Source of the DNA: Clostridium chromiireducens
GTDB lineage: Bacteria > Bacillota > Clostridia > Clostridiales > Clostridiaceae
NCBI RefSeq assembly: GCF_002029255.1
Contig: NZ_MZGT01000008.1
Location: forward strand, 44,495 to 108,494
Reading direction: 5' to 3'
DNA length: 64,000 nt
Part shown: in pieces, positions 1 to 8,660 of the stretch
Position numbering within the stretch: the first letter of the stretch is position 1
Layout: each line of letters begins with the position of its first letter
Translations under genes and position numbers: made by a program
Notes under the pieces: generated by a model
The model's database searches: none
Seen by the model: only the letters and a program-made list of their open reading frames with translations
What the model was told of the DNA's origin: nothing

Positions 1-114
1 TATATATCCTCCTTTGATACTCTTGTCTCATTCAGAAAATTTTTATTATTATTGTAACCAAATCCTAAAATTTTATCTAATTTTCCATATTTCGATAAAA
101 ACTAACTTCAACTA

Positions 115-141
115 TTAAGTTAATAAATTGCATTTCGATAA
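115..141 (+). promoter_or_regulatory. possible SigD (sigma-28) promoter of chemoreceptor gene
   Basis: TTAA at 115-118, a 15-nt spacer, then TTCGATAA at 134-141. This resembles the motility sigma consensus TAAA-N15-GCCGATAA, and the gene that follows is a chemoreceptor, a usual member of that regulon. The match is partial (GCC reads as TTC in the -10), so this is an inference from position and pattern. Confidence 0.35.
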
Positions 142-179
142 TAGAGATAAAACTATATATATTAGGGGGAATGCAACAG

Positions 180-1940
180 ATGGAAAAATCACTCAAAAAA
201 ACAAAAGGCTTACCCATAAAAACGAAACTCATTTTAGTAATGATACTATTATTAAGTATACCCGTACTTGTACTTGGATTAGTGAGCTACTATGTTGCCA
301 GAGGAGAACTTGAAAATAGTGGAAAGATTTTATTAAAAAATAGTGTAGAAATGACATTGCAAGTAATTGATGCAAATCAAAAACTTGTTGATAAGGGCTA
401 TCTAACCCTTGATGAAGCACAAGAAAGAGTTAAAGAATATATGCTTAGCGAAAAACAAGCGGATGGTACAAGAAAAATCAACCAAAATTTAAGCTTAGGT
501 AAAAGTGGTTATTTATTTGCTTATACTCAAGATGGAGTTGAAGCAGTACATCCTAGTTTAGAAGGCAAAAGTGTACTGGATTATAAAGATAAAAAGACTG
601 GCGCATTATTTGTTAAAGATCAAATTAAAGTAGCTAATGGTGGCGGAGGTTATCTGACTTATTGGTGGACACTTCCTAATTCAGATAAGATTTCAGACAA
701 AATAACTTATCAAAAAACTGATCCTCATTGGGGTTGGGTAGTTTGTGCTGGTACTTATATGAGTGATTTTAATGTTGGTTCAAACAATATTCTTATTACT
801 ACTCTTATCATACTACTAGCAGTACTTATTATAGGTTCTGCCGTAATCATGATATTTGCAAAACACATATCTGCTCCTATTAAAGAAATAAGTAACGCTG
901 TAGATATTGTTGCTTCAGGTAATCTGAATATAAAAATAGGAAAAATTAAAAACAGAGATGAAATCGGTAATTTAAATAATTCCTTCGAAATAATGGTTAA
1001 GAATGTTAGTGAATTTATAACTTCAGTTAGGGATTCCGTTAATGTTGTTTTTGACTCTTCTAAATTATTAGATACTATTGTTGCTGAAAATACGGCTTCT
1101 ATTAATGAAGTTGCGGCTTCTGTAGAAGATATTGCCAAGGGTTCAAATGAGCAGGCTAAAGAAACTGAAAACGGTGTTATTAGAGTTCGAAATTTATCTA
1201 ACAAGATAGATTTAGTTACAAAACTAACAATAGAAACTAACGATATCGCAATTAAAACAACTAATATAAGTAACAGAGGTTTAGAAGCGATTGATATACT
1301 TTCACAAAAATCAATTGAAAACAGTAAGGCTACTGAAAAAACTAGTGATATAATAATGGAAGTGGATAAAACTTCTGTTGAAATTGGATCTATTACTGAG
1401 GCAATAAGCCAAATTTCAGAGCAAACAAACCTATTATCTTTAAATGCTGCTATAGAAGCTGCAAGAGCTGGTGAGCAAGGAAAAGGCTTCGCCGTAGTTG
1501 CTGAGGAAGTTAGAAAATTAGCTTCTCAATCTTCAATGTCTGCTGCAAAAGTTAAAGAATTAATCAATGGAATTCAAGATAAATCAAAAGCCGCTGTTAA
1601 AGCTATTGAGGATGGAAAGTTAATTGCTAAAGAACAAAACAAGTCTGTGCTGGAAGCTAAGGATATATTTGTTGAAATATTAAAAGCTGTAGAAAAGATT
1701 ACAGACGATATGAAAAACTTAAAAACTTACAGCCTGGAAATGGAAGACGAAAAAAATGAAATAGTTGAAATTTTAGAAACTCTTTCTGCTTCAACTGAAG
1801 AGAGTTCCGCTGCTACTCAACAAATTTCTGCTACAACTGAGCAGCAATTAGCAAGTGTAAATCAAATAGCAAAACATACTCAAGACCTAAATATACTTGC
1901 AGAGAAGCTTAGAGAAGCAGTTAATTCTTTCCAAGTTTAA
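180..1940 (+). CDS. methyl-accepting chemotaxis protein, Cache sensor
   Basis: Transmembrane chemoreceptor of about 586 residues that should signal to CheA/CheW. A first membrane helix (about 14-34) is followed by an extracellular Cache-type sensor domain (about 40-195), a second helix (about 203-226), a HAMP linker and a long cytoplasmic signalling coiled coil. The conserved hairpin tip [20 protein letters not shown] lies near residue 415, followed by the usual [14 protein letters not shown] stretch. An ATG at 171 abuts the AGGGGG ribosome site (164-169), so the ATG at 180, about 10 nt away, is the better start. The gene is monocistronic, ending in a hairpin terminator, with a possible motility promoter upstream. 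The ligand cannot be told; Cache domains commonly bind amino or organic acids. Confidence 0.93.
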   Translation: MEKSLKKTKGLPIKTKLILVMILLLSIPVLVLGLVSYYVARGELENSGKILLKNSVEMTLQVIDANQKLVDKGYLTLDEAQERVKEYMLSEKQADGTRKINQNLSLGKSGYLFAYTQDGVEAVHPSLEGKSVLDYKDKKTGALFVKDQIKVANGGGGYLTYWWTLPNSDKISDKITYQKTDPHWGWVVCAGTYMSDFNVGSNNILITTLIILLAVLIIGSAVIMIFAKHISAPIKEISNAVDIVASGNLNIKIGKIKNRDEIGNLNNSFEIMVKNVSEFITSVRDSVNVVFDSSKLLDTIVAENTASINEVAASVEDIAKGSNEQAKETENGVIRVRNLSNKIDLVTKLTIETNDIAIKTTNISNRGLEAIDILSQKSIENSKATEKTSDIIMEVDKTSVEIGSITEAISQISEQTNLLSLNAAIEAARAGEQGKGFAVVAEEVRKLASQSSMSAAKVKELINGIQDKSKAAVKAIEDGKLIAKEQNKSVLEAKDIFVEILKAVEKITDDMKNLKTYSLEMEDEKNEIVEILETLSASTEESSAATQQISATTEQQLASVNQIAKHTQDLNILAEKLREAVNSFQV

Positions 1941-2006
1941 AAATTATAACATCTATTGATGAAAATGAACTCTGTAATAGTACTATAAATATTCATAATT
2001 AACTAA

Positions 2007-2045
2007 ATTAAAACCATACCAGAAACAGTATGGTTTTAATTTGAC
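2007..2045 (+). terminator. intrinsic terminator after chemoreceptor
   Basis: Perfect 13-bp inverted repeat ATTAAAACCATAC / GTATGGTTTTAAT (arms 2007-2019 and 2028-2040, 8-nt loop), with T-rich sequence on the exit side. Confidence 0.7.
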
Positions 2046-2247
2046 TTATGATACAGCAATCAGTTTTGTAAAAAAATAACTACTTATTATCATATAAGTA
2101 ACCAACTTTTTTCTGATATGGTCCCCTCATGCCGCATTTTTTAAGCATATTCTTAAGAATATATATGGTATAGAATAAATATTCCCATATTGTTTAGAAT
2201 ATTTATTCAAAAGAATATATAAATAATGCAAATTATTCTAATCAAAA

Positions 2248-2892
2248 TCACTCTTCTATATTTTTAATTGAGCTTATTATCATTTCTACAACTGTCTCAG
2301 TGATATCATCAAATGTTAAAACTTCATCCTTAATTGGTAGTGACGTATAACTTACTCTCTGCAGCACACCCATAATTGTTTGAAACATATAATATCCTGT
2401 TTTGGTGGGATGTAAATCTGATTTTAACGACCTATCAGTGATACCCTTATTAATAGCATCGGTAAAAAAATCACTCATATCATCTTCTAAAATGAAATTT
2501 TCATACTTTAATTTTAATTCTTCATTTGAATCATAAGCTCCGTAATAAAAGTCAAACAGAAAAATAAATTTGATTTCATTTTTATATTCTTTAGCAAAAT
2601 TAATCCAAGCATTGAGCATTGCTATTATTCTATCTTTTCCACTCGCTTCACATCTATCCTCACTTTTTATAAATTGTACCATATGCCGTATAATATCCAT
2701 TTGCACTTCAAAAATCAATTCATCTATTGACTTAAAATGCTTATAAAAAGTGACTCTACTTATTCCTGACAAAGTGCACACATCTTTAATATTAACATTA
2801 ATAAAATTATATTTTAAAAATAATTCTTTTCCAGTCTGAATAATCTCTTCACGATTTTTATTTTTAATTTTTTCATGCCATGATTCACTCAT
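2248..2892 (-). CDS. TetR family transcriptional regulator
   Basis: A 214-residue TetR-type repressor. The N-terminal helix-turn-helix (about 13-60) contains IKDVCTLSGISRVTFYKHF, with the family's characteristic TFYKHF; the C-terminal all-helical part is the variable ligand/dimer domain. Its start overlaps the end of the MFS gene by 8 nt on the same strand, so the two are translationally coupled, and it most likely controls that exporter. Candidate operators are the repeated GTTTAC/GTAAAC half-sites in front of the MFS gene. The inducer is unknown. Confidence 0.88.
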   Translation of the reverse strand: MSESWHEKIKNKNREEIIQTGKELFLKYNFINVNIKDVCTLSGISRVTFYKHFKSIDELIFEVQMDIIRHMVQFIKSEDRCEASGKDRIIAMLNAWINFAKEYKNEIKFIFLFDFYYGAYDSNEELKLKYENFILEDDMSDFFTDAINKGITDRSLKSDLHPTKTGYYMFQTIMGVLQRVSYTSLPIKDEVLTFDDITETVVEMIISSIKNIEE

Positions 2893-4087
2893 TTTCTGCT
2901 ACCTCTTCCTTATATGATTTGTTTCCAATAAAAGTAATTCCTATTGTTCCAATTAAAATAAGAGCTCCTACAACATATGGAAGATTTATATGTTTATCAA
3001 ATAAATTTCCAGCCATTAGAGGACCAATTATATTCCCAAAACTAGTATAAGTATTACTAAGTCCCGAAACAAATCCTTGCTGATCACCAGCCTTATTTGA
3101 GAGCATTGTACTTACAGTAGGCCTCAAAAATGAATTAAATGCAAAGAATATTGCTGAAACTGCTAAAAGATATATAAAGTTAACTTTTATAAGCATCAAT
3201 AAAAGCGCAATAGCCGTCATTAAAAGAGAAAATCTTATAAGTTTATATTCTCCAAAACGTTTTATTACCTTATCAATTAATCCTACTTGTATAATAATCC
3301 CTATAATTGCTCCCAAAGTAATTAAAACAGAAATATACTGAGAATTAAATCCATATTTTTGTTCTACATATAAAGAATATACTGTTTCGTAGTTTACTAA
3401 ACCAAATGTCATAACAAAAATAAGTATCAAATATGGAAAATATGGAGTATGGAAGGATTGAATAAATTGTCTTGAAATAGATTCGTTCTTCTTAAGGTTT
3501 TTTAATGAATTTCTCTTCTCTATGGACAATGTTTCTGGAAGTCCAATAGTTAATACTGTTGCAACTAAGCCTAAAGCAGAGGCCCAAAAATACGGCACTC
3601 TAATACCTAGTTGAGCTATAACCCCTCCTATTCCTGGCCCTAAAACCATTCCTAAGTTTATAGCAGCACTAAAGTATCCCATTCCCTTTGCACGAGTTTC
3701 TTTAGTAGTCGTATCTGCAATATATGCAAGATTGGATGGTATCATAATTCCTAAACCAATTCCCCCAATAAATCTCGCTATATATAGCCATATCAATTCT
3801 TGAGATATGGCAAACATGAAATCAGAAATTACTGTAAGAAATAAGCCAGCTAATATCATCTTTTTTCTTCCATATTTATCTGAAAATCTCCCACCAATTG
3901 GTGAAAATAAAAATTGAGCCGCTCCAAAAACAGCTACTAAGTAACCAGCTACAGAGCCTCCTGCATTAAATTGCTTTAAATATTCCGGCAAAATTGGTAT
4001 TACCATTCCTTGTCCAAGTAACGCAATGAATATATTAAACATCAAAATACCTAAAGGCAGTCTTTTTTTTATGTTTGAATTGAACAT
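2885..4087 (-). CDS. MFS drug-efflux transporter, DHA1 type
   Basis: A 400-residue major facilitator with 12 predicted membrane helices. Motif A, GGRFSDKYGRKKM, lies between helices 2 and 3, and a motif C-like GMVLGPGIGG is in helix 5; together they indicate a proton-driven 12-helix drug antiporter of the TetA/NorA kind. AGGAGG sits 5 nt before the ATG. It is the first gene of a two-gene operon with its TetR regulator, which argues for substrate-induced efflux. The substrate is not predictable; tetracycline resistance should not be assumed. Confidence 0.88.
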   Translation of the reverse strand: MFNSNIKKRLPLGILMFNIFIALLGQGMVIPILPEYLKQFNAGGSVAGYLVAVFGAAQFLFSPIGGRFSDKYGRKKMILAGLFLTVISDFMFAISQELIWLYIARFIGGIGLGIMIPSNLAYIADTTTKETRAKGMGYFSAAINLGMVLGPGIGGVIAQLGIRVPYFWASALGLVATVLTIGLPETLSIEKRNSLKNLKKNESISRQFIQSFHTPYFPYLILIFVMTFGLVNYETVYSLYVEQKYGFNSQYISVLITLGAIIGIIIQVGLIDKVIKRFGEYKLIRFSLLMTAIALLLMLIKVNFIYLLAVSAIFFAFNSFLRPTVSTMLSNKAGDQQGFVSGLSNTYTSFGNIIGPLMAGNLFDKHINLPYVVGALILIGTIGITFIGNKSYKEEVAENE

Positions 4088-4100
4088 TTTTACCTCCTAA

Positions 4101-4167
4101 GTTTACACACAATAAATGATTTACACCACGTAAACCATTTTACTATTATTTTCATTTTTTGTAAACC
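4101..4167 (-). promoter_or_regulatory. candidate TetR operator cluster upstream of MFS gene
   Basis: Inverted repeat TTTAC-N5-GTAAA at 4120-4134, with further half-sites GTTTAC at 4101-4106 and GTAAACC at 4130-4136 and 4161-4167. The clustering directly upstream of the MFS-tetR operon suggests autoregulatory operator sites. This is pattern-based only. Confidence 0.45.
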
Positions 4168-4302
4168 ACATTTGAAAGGACAAAATCGCAAGCGAATATA
4201 CTTTATTTTTTATTCTTTAATTATTATATTAAATTTGATAAAACCTCTCTGTATATAAGTTGCCTTCAAATTATTATGCAGCATAATTTCTTAAAGAATA
4301 AA

Positions 4303-4330
4303 AACTACTACAAGTTCTCCTGTAGTAGTT
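4303..4330 (-). terminator. intrinsic terminator of gltX
   Basis: Ten-bp perfect stem AACTACTACA / TGTAGTAGTT (arms 4303-4312 and 4321-4330). On the minus strand it is followed by TTTATTCTTT. It lies 15 nt past the gltX stop. Confidence 0.75.
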
Positions 4331-4345
4331 CTTATTAATGTTTGC

Positions 4346-6007
4346 CTATAAACTTAAAAATTTATCAAATCTGCTTCTAGTATTTTCTTCACCTATTATT
4401 TGCATAATTGTATATATATCAGGTGAGTTAGTTCTATGAGTTAATGCAGCTCTAACTGCTCCTGCAACATCTGAAATCATTCCTTTATATTGATCTGGAT
4501 TTGCTTTGAAGTCTTTTCTATTTGCACAATATCCAAGTCTAAGTCCAATTTCTTTTAAATCTTCAAACCAAGCTTCTTGGCTTTCCACATTATAGTTAAA
4601 TTCATTTTTATAAGTTTCTACTACAGCCTTAGCAGCTTCTATTGTAACGCCCTTTGGTAATTCTATTTGTTCTGCTGTTTCGTTATAGAATAATTCATCA
4701 AAGAAATAGAAAATTTTATCTTTAACTTCATCCCATTTAGCAAAGTCTTTTCTTGGTTTTGGACCTTCTTTATCTATATTGAAGATCTCTTTTGCCATAG
4801 TTTCATTTTCTGTAACTAATTTATACATTTCTGCATCATACTCTTTAGCCCATACTGTATAGTAGTCATAAACATCAGTAGCTTTCATTGCTGCTATTCT
4901 ATCTTTTGATACGTCGTTTAATTTAACTAAATCAAATAATGCTCCACTCTTACCCATCTTTTCTAAATGAACTTCGAATTCGTGGTAATCAGCCTTAGGA
5001 TTCTCAGCTCTCCATTCTTCATAAGTAGAGTTTACTATATTAAGTAAATATTCAATTACAGTTACTACTGGGAATCCAACTTCTTTATAGTAAGAAACAG
5101 CTGCTTCTGCATCTTTTCTCTTTGAAAGCTTTCTCTTTGATCCACCATCTTGTTTCATTATTGTTGGAATATGAGCATATCTTGGTGCTTCAAAACCTAA
5201 AACTTCAAATAATTGAACGTGTATAGGAAGTGATGATAGCCACTCTTCTCCTCTTATTACATCTGTTGTTCTCATTAAATAATCATCTATAGCGTGAGCA
5301 AAGTGATAAGTTGGAAGTCCATCTCCTTTAATAAGCACTACATCTTGATTATTTTCTGGGAATGATATATCTCCCTTTATTAAATCGTGGAACTCAACTC
5401 TTGTTTCAGGATTTCCTGGAGATTTTAATCTTATAATATACTTTTCTCCGTTTTCAATTCTCTTTATAGCTTCATCTTCAGTTATATTTCTGAATTTTGC
5501 ATATTCGCCATAGTAACCTGGAGTTATTTTATTTGCTATTTGTCTTTCTCTAAGTTCAGCCAATTCTTCTGGAGTACAGAAATCTGGATAAGCTAAACCT
5601 TTTATAAGTAAATCTTTTGCAAAAGTATTATATATTTCAGCTCTTTGACTTTGTCTGTATGGACCATATTCACCTTTAGATGTTTCTTCTCCTGTCATAC
5701 CTTCACTAAAATCCATGCCAAAATTATGCATAGTAGCTATTGTATCTTCTATTGCACCTTGAACTTCTCTCTTTTGATCAGTATCTTCTATTCTTAAATA
5801 AAAAACACCTTCACTTTGGCTTGCTAATCTTTCATTTATTAATGCAGCAAAAACTCCACCTATATGTTGGAATCCAGTTGGACTTGGTGCATATCTAGTA
5901 ACTCTTGCACCTTCTTTAAGATTTCTCTTTGGATATTTTTCAACGTAATATTCAGTTGTATGTTCAACATTCCCAAATATTATATCTGCTAATTTTTCAA
6001 AACTCAT
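4346..6007 (-). CDS. gltX: glutamate--tRNA ligase
   Basis: Class I aminoacyl-tRNA synthetase of 553 residues that charges tRNA-Glu with glutamate. The nucleotide-binding HIGH-type motif is [11 protein letters not shown] (about 42-52) and the KMSKS-type loop is KRKLSKRKD (about 290-298). The IEDTDQ segment after the first motif is typical of glutamyl/glutaminyl enzymes. The length fits the long clostridial form (about 550) rather than the 480-residue enterobacterial one. The GGAGAG ribosome site precedes the ATG. Upstream sits a structured RNA, and about 1.5 kb further upstream on the same strand a T-box leader whose specifier may be a Glu codon, with two genes in between. Confidence 0.96.
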   Translation of the reverse strand: MSFEKLADIIFGNVEHTTEYYVEKYPKRNLKEGARVTRYAPSPTGFQHIGGVFAALINERLASQSEGVFYLRIEDTDQKREVQGAIEDTIATMHNFGMDFSEGMTGEETSKGEYGPYRQSQRAEIYNTFAKDLLIKGLAYPDFCTPEELAELRERQIANKITPGYYGEYAKFRNITEDEAIKRIENGEKYIIRLKSPGNPETRVEFHDLIKGDISFPENNQDVVLIKGDGLPTYHFAHAIDDYLMRTTDVIRGEEWLSSLPIHVQLFEVLGFEAPRYAHIPTIMKQDGGSKRKLSKRKDAEAAVSYYKEVGFPVVTVIEYLLNIVNSTYEEWRAENPKADYHEFEVHLEKMGKSGALFDLVKLNDVSKDRIAAMKATDVYDYYTVWAKEYDAEMYKLVTENETMAKEIFNIDKEGPKPRKDFAKWDEVKDKIFYFFDELFYNETAEQIELPKGVTIEAAKAVVETYKNEFNYNVESQEAWFEDLKEIGLRLGYCANRKDFKANPDQYKGMISDVAGAVRAALTHRTNSPDIYTIMQIIGEENTRSRFDKFLSL

Positions 6008-6033
6008 TATTTGTATCTCTCCTTATCATTCTT

Positions 6034-6056
6034 CCTTACAAGGTATTATAAGCCCC
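6034..6056 (-). promoter_or_regulatory. small hairpin in gltX 5' leader
   Basis: On the minus strand ACAAGG and CCTTGT pair around an 11-nt loop, shortly before the gltX ribosome site. There is no T-run, so it is not a terminator. It may be the last helix of the upstream structured RNA, or may affect translation. Confidence 0.35.
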
Positions 6057-6071
6057 TTGTCATGGCAATTT

Positions 6072-6218
6072 ATATCAAGTGAAACTTGATTCAGGTGGGG
6101 TTTGATCCCCATCTGAATCCTAGTTGAACTTATACCCATGAAGGGCACAATGTCCAGGAGCGTGCATCCGTTATCCCCCGCTTAAAGAAGTGGGGGTATT
6201 ACGGATGCTAGCTATCGG
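6072..6218 (-). ncRNA. structured RNA, copy 1, in gltX leader
   Basis: Read on the minus strand: GCTAGC, a helix ATCCGT/ACGGAT enclosing a CCCCC/GGGGG hairpin, the blocks GATAAC and GCACG, then ATAAGTTCAACTA, a long GATTCAG...CTGAATC helix, and AAGTTTCA. The same order of unpaired blocks and helices recurs at 20953-21095 with different but still complementary helix sequences, which is what a conserved RNA fold predicts. Copy 1 carries about 20 extra nt between GCACG and ATAAG. I do not recognise it as T-box, TPP, lysine, SAM, cobalamin, c-di-GMP or glutamine RNA. It could be a cis-regulator of gltX, a free small RNA, or a mobile RNA. Confidence 0.6.
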
Positions 6219-6290
6219 ATAAACTACACATAAATATGTAGAATAAATTCAAATTATTTAATTATCACAATTTAATAACATTACAAAATA

Positions 6291-6932
6291 TTAATATCCT
6301 AATTGTTTTCCTACAATTATTACTTTTATCCTACCTTCAACAAATTGTCCTCTTATAATGGTAAAATCATTACATATTCTATTAGGACTTTTACAATCCA
6401 CACAATACCCTAATTTAGCGCATGGAGTATCCTTCCCTAATCTTTTTGCATCAATCGGAGCAGCATAATTTCTAACTCTTCTTTCTGCTTCTTCTATATC
6501 TTTAACAATCTTATTTGTTCCAGTCACTAAAATAACCTGCTTAGGACCATAAATCATTGGTGCGACTCTACTTCCATTACCATCAATATTGTATAGTTCT
6601 CCACTTTCAGTCAGGGCATTCGTACTACACATAAAAGTATCAGCAGAGAAGTTTTGCATATAAATACTTTTCTTTTCTTCACTTGTAATACTTTCTCTAT
6701 ACTTATCCAAAAATGCATAATTTCCCTCACGAAGAAAGTCTATAACACCTGTTTCAAACAACGTCATAGAATCACCAACCCCTACAACAGAATTTTCATC
6801 TATGAGTTGTTTTAAAAGTTCTTTTAATTCATTATCATCATTTACAAAGAAACCATCCATGTTACGTTGCCTTAAATTTTTTATAGTTCTATTAACTTGT
6901 TCTTCTTTGTACCATGAAATATTGATATCCAT
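6291..6932 (-). CDS. LUD domain protein (LutC/DUF162-like)
   Basis: A 213-residue protein matching the LUD (lactate utilization) fold throughout, with VGVGDSMTLFETGVIDFL near the N-terminus and ILVTGTNKIVKDIEEAERRVRNYAAP in the middle. A Cys-rich stretch, CAKLGYCVDCKSPNRIC, near the C-terminus may bind metal or iron-sulfur. Free-standing LUD proteins of this size are common in clostridia; unlike lutABC they have no iron-sulfur partner genes here. It lies between the VOC gene and gltX on the same strand, with a ribosome site AAAGGA about 12 nt upstream. Substrate unknown. Confidence 0.8.
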   Translation of the reverse strand: MDINISWYKEEQVNRTIKNLRQRNMDGFFVNDDNELKELLKQLIDENSVVGVGDSMTLFETGVIDFLREGNYAFLDKYRESITSEEKKSIYMQNFSADTFMCSTNALTESGELYNIDGNGSRVAPMIYGPKQVILVTGTNKIVKDIEEAERRVRNYAAPIDAKRLGKDTPCAKLGYCVDCKSPNRICNDFTIIRGQFVEGRIKVIIVGKQLGY

Positions 6933-7091
6933 ATAATATATAGTCCTTTCTAAGTAAAAAGTTTCAACTTTTATCTTTGCATTATAAATAATTCAAAGGA
7001 TTGCACCACTATTTCTAATTCATAGTTCACAATTTAAGAAGATTGAGAAGTAAAATAATTTCTAATATTGCTTATTAGACACTCTATAAGT

Positions 7092-7484
7092 TCAGCAACC
7101 AATTTCAATGTAATTACCTTCAGGATCAGCAATCCAAAAATTTCTTTGACCCCAAGGTTGTGTAACTGGCTCTCCTGTGAGTGATTTAACACCAAGTTTC
7201 ATTAGCCGTTCATATTCTCTATCAACATCATCTTTAGTAGGAACACCAATGCCTATCTGCATTGTCAGATTGAATCCCATTGGTGGGTAATAAGGTTGGT
7301 TCATCGCCTCAGCAAATTTTTTCCTGTCAAACATAAACAAACCACCATCTTTTACTTTGAAACTTACAAACGGTCCTCCATCCCAATCTGTTTCGTAGCC
7401 TAAGATATCTCTGTAAAACATTACCATATTCTCAATATCTTCGGCAAATATCCCTGTATGTACGCTGTTAGACAATATGCCCAT
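7092..7484 (-). CDS. VOC (glyoxalase/bleomycin resistance) family protein
   Basis: A 130-residue vicinal-oxygen-chelate protein with the paired beta-alpha-beta-beta-beta layout. The first module begins VHTGIFAEDIENMVMFYRDILGYE and the C-terminus has FWIADPEGNYIEI, which carries the usual metal-binding Glu. An open frame extends upstream to 7592, but those codons run through the T-box terminator; the ATG at 7484 has AAGGAGG just upstream and is the real start. It is the first gene after the T-box leader. The enzymatic substrate is unknown; being under a tRNA-sensing leader hints at amino-acid related chemistry. Confidence 0.85.
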   Translation of the reverse strand: MGILSNSVHTGIFAEDIENMVMFYRDILGYETDWDGGPFVSFKVKDGGLFMFDRKKFAEAMNQPYYPPMGFNLTMQIGIGVPTKDDVDREYERLMKLGVKSLTGEPVTQPWGQRNFWIADPEGNYIEIGC

Positions 7485-7534
7485 ATAAATAACCTCCTTC
7501 TTTAAATATATAATTTTTCTTAGTTTTAAATACA

Positions 7535-7800
7535 AAAAAGCCCTTCGTCCCAAAATATAATTAGGACGAAAGGCTGACTTCCGCGTTACCACCTAAATTG
7601 ATTAATTTAAGCATATTAACTTTTGTTATTAATAAACCTAATTTAACCCTCTTAATTATCTTTAAGGGAATAACCCCATAAATATACTACGCTTACGCTT
7701 TCTATTTATCACTCCAAAGCTTCCTTCAATAGTTTTAAATTCTAGGATTACACCCTCCCTAGATCTCTTTAAATTAAAATTCTATTTACTCTTCATTATC
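7535..7800 (-). promoter_or_regulatory. T-box leader, specifier probably GAA (Glu)
   Basis: On the minus strand the T-box core AGGTGGTAACGCGG lies at 7581-7594, followed by the terminator hairpin of CTTTCGTCC and GGACGAAGGGC with TTTTTT (7535-7577). Upstream are stem I features: GAAGAGTAA (AGTA side of the loop-E motif, near 7790), the GGGTGTAAT distal-loop block, and TTGAAGGAAGCTTTGGAGTG. By analogy with GAA-N-codon-purine spacing, the codon read by tRNA would be GAA at 7721-7723 (Glu). GGA (Gly) at 7722-7724 is the alternative. Uncharged cognate tRNA should stabilise the antiterminator and turn on the VOC gene and perhaps the genes beyond. Confidence 0.9.
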
Positions 7801-7944
7801 ATTGCTATTATCTGTATTTATATTTTATTTAGTATTTACAAAATACAAATCAATTATACATTTTGAAAATACCAATGTAAAGATAAATTATTATAATATA
7901 GAAATATAGTTTTTAAACGGTACATTTTAATATAGATAACCAAC

Positions 7945-8180
7945 GCATAACTTATAGTTAAACATATAACTCACCGAAATGAATAGCATACGTTTTGTTC
8001 CAGTTTCTAAGGAATTTTTATGGGTGATTCTAAGAACAAAAGTTGTGCCCAAAATGCTAGCCTCAAAGACAAAGCTTTGAACTAGCATATTTGGAACAAC
8101 TTTTCTTCTAAGAATCACTACCACAAAAATTCCTTACGAAACATTCCACAAAAGTATGCTATTCATTTCTAGTTGAATTA
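7945..8180. repeat. long-hairpin repeat, copy A
   Basis: Begins with the family end (CATATAACTCACCGAAAT near 7963-7980). It forms a near-perfect hairpin: ATGAATAGCATAC at about 7979 returns inverted at about 8172, AAGGAATTTTT pairs inward, and the core is GTTGTGCCC...GGAACAAC around 8038-8102. The 65-codon frame on the minus strand inside it (7927-8124) reads the hairpin and has no ribosome site, so I do not call a gene. Confidence 0.75.
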
Positions 8181-8439
8181 TCTTTCAAAATATATCAATT
8201 TTATGTTTCGTTTATCTATGTAGATAAACACATATAGCTTAGACTTATGAGATAACTTCCCAAAAATATAAATATGTTTATCTAATAAATCAATTATTTA
8301 AGTTACATATATATGTTTAAGTTCCATTATTCAATCTTATTATATAATTTCAACACCACTCCTATTTCCCATTATTCCATTAGCATAGATGTCCAATTTA
8401 AATATTTAATTTATAACTCGGAGTATATTCAATATCATA

Positions 8440-8660
8440 AAGAATGGATACTCTTTTGTGCAGTGTTTCATTGATAATTTGATTGTAGGATTTTTTCAGC
8501 AGAAGTTGTTCCATTTGAGCTTGTCATTTGCTTGCCAATGGAGCATGCTCAAATAGGCGCAACTTCTGGTGGTAGAAATCCACAACCAAATTCTCTAGAA
8601 ACCGAAACAACAGAGTACCCATTCTTTCGATGAGTTATATGCATAAGTTTAAGTTATAGC
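8440..8660. repeat. long-hairpin repeat, copy B
   Basis: A hairpin of about 190 nt. GAATGGATACTCTTTTGT on the left pairs with ACAACAGAGTACCCATTC on the right; inside are GTAGGATTTTTTCAGCAGAAGTTG and its partner, and a core of GAGCTTGTCATTTGC / GGAGCATGCTC. The right end, ATGAGTTATATGCATAAG, is the family terminal repeat. About 90% identical by eye to the second half of copy E at 56.4-56.6 kb. Its end overlaps the last codons of the MarR-GNAT gene. The bases between copies A and B (8181-8439) hold only a degenerate piece related to the inner part of copy E. Confidence 0.75.

Noticed and set aside
6072..6218. T-box in the gltX leader
   Set aside because: No GGTGG-N-ACCGCG core and no terminator; the structure matches the element at 20953 instead.
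7927..8124. 65-codon open frame on the minus strand
   Set aside because: It runs through one half of hairpin copy A, has no ribosome site, and its sequence is explained by the inverted repeat.
8440..8660. CRISPR-like array or IS element
   Set aside because: Repeats are inverted, not direct with spacers, and no transposase or cas gene is present.
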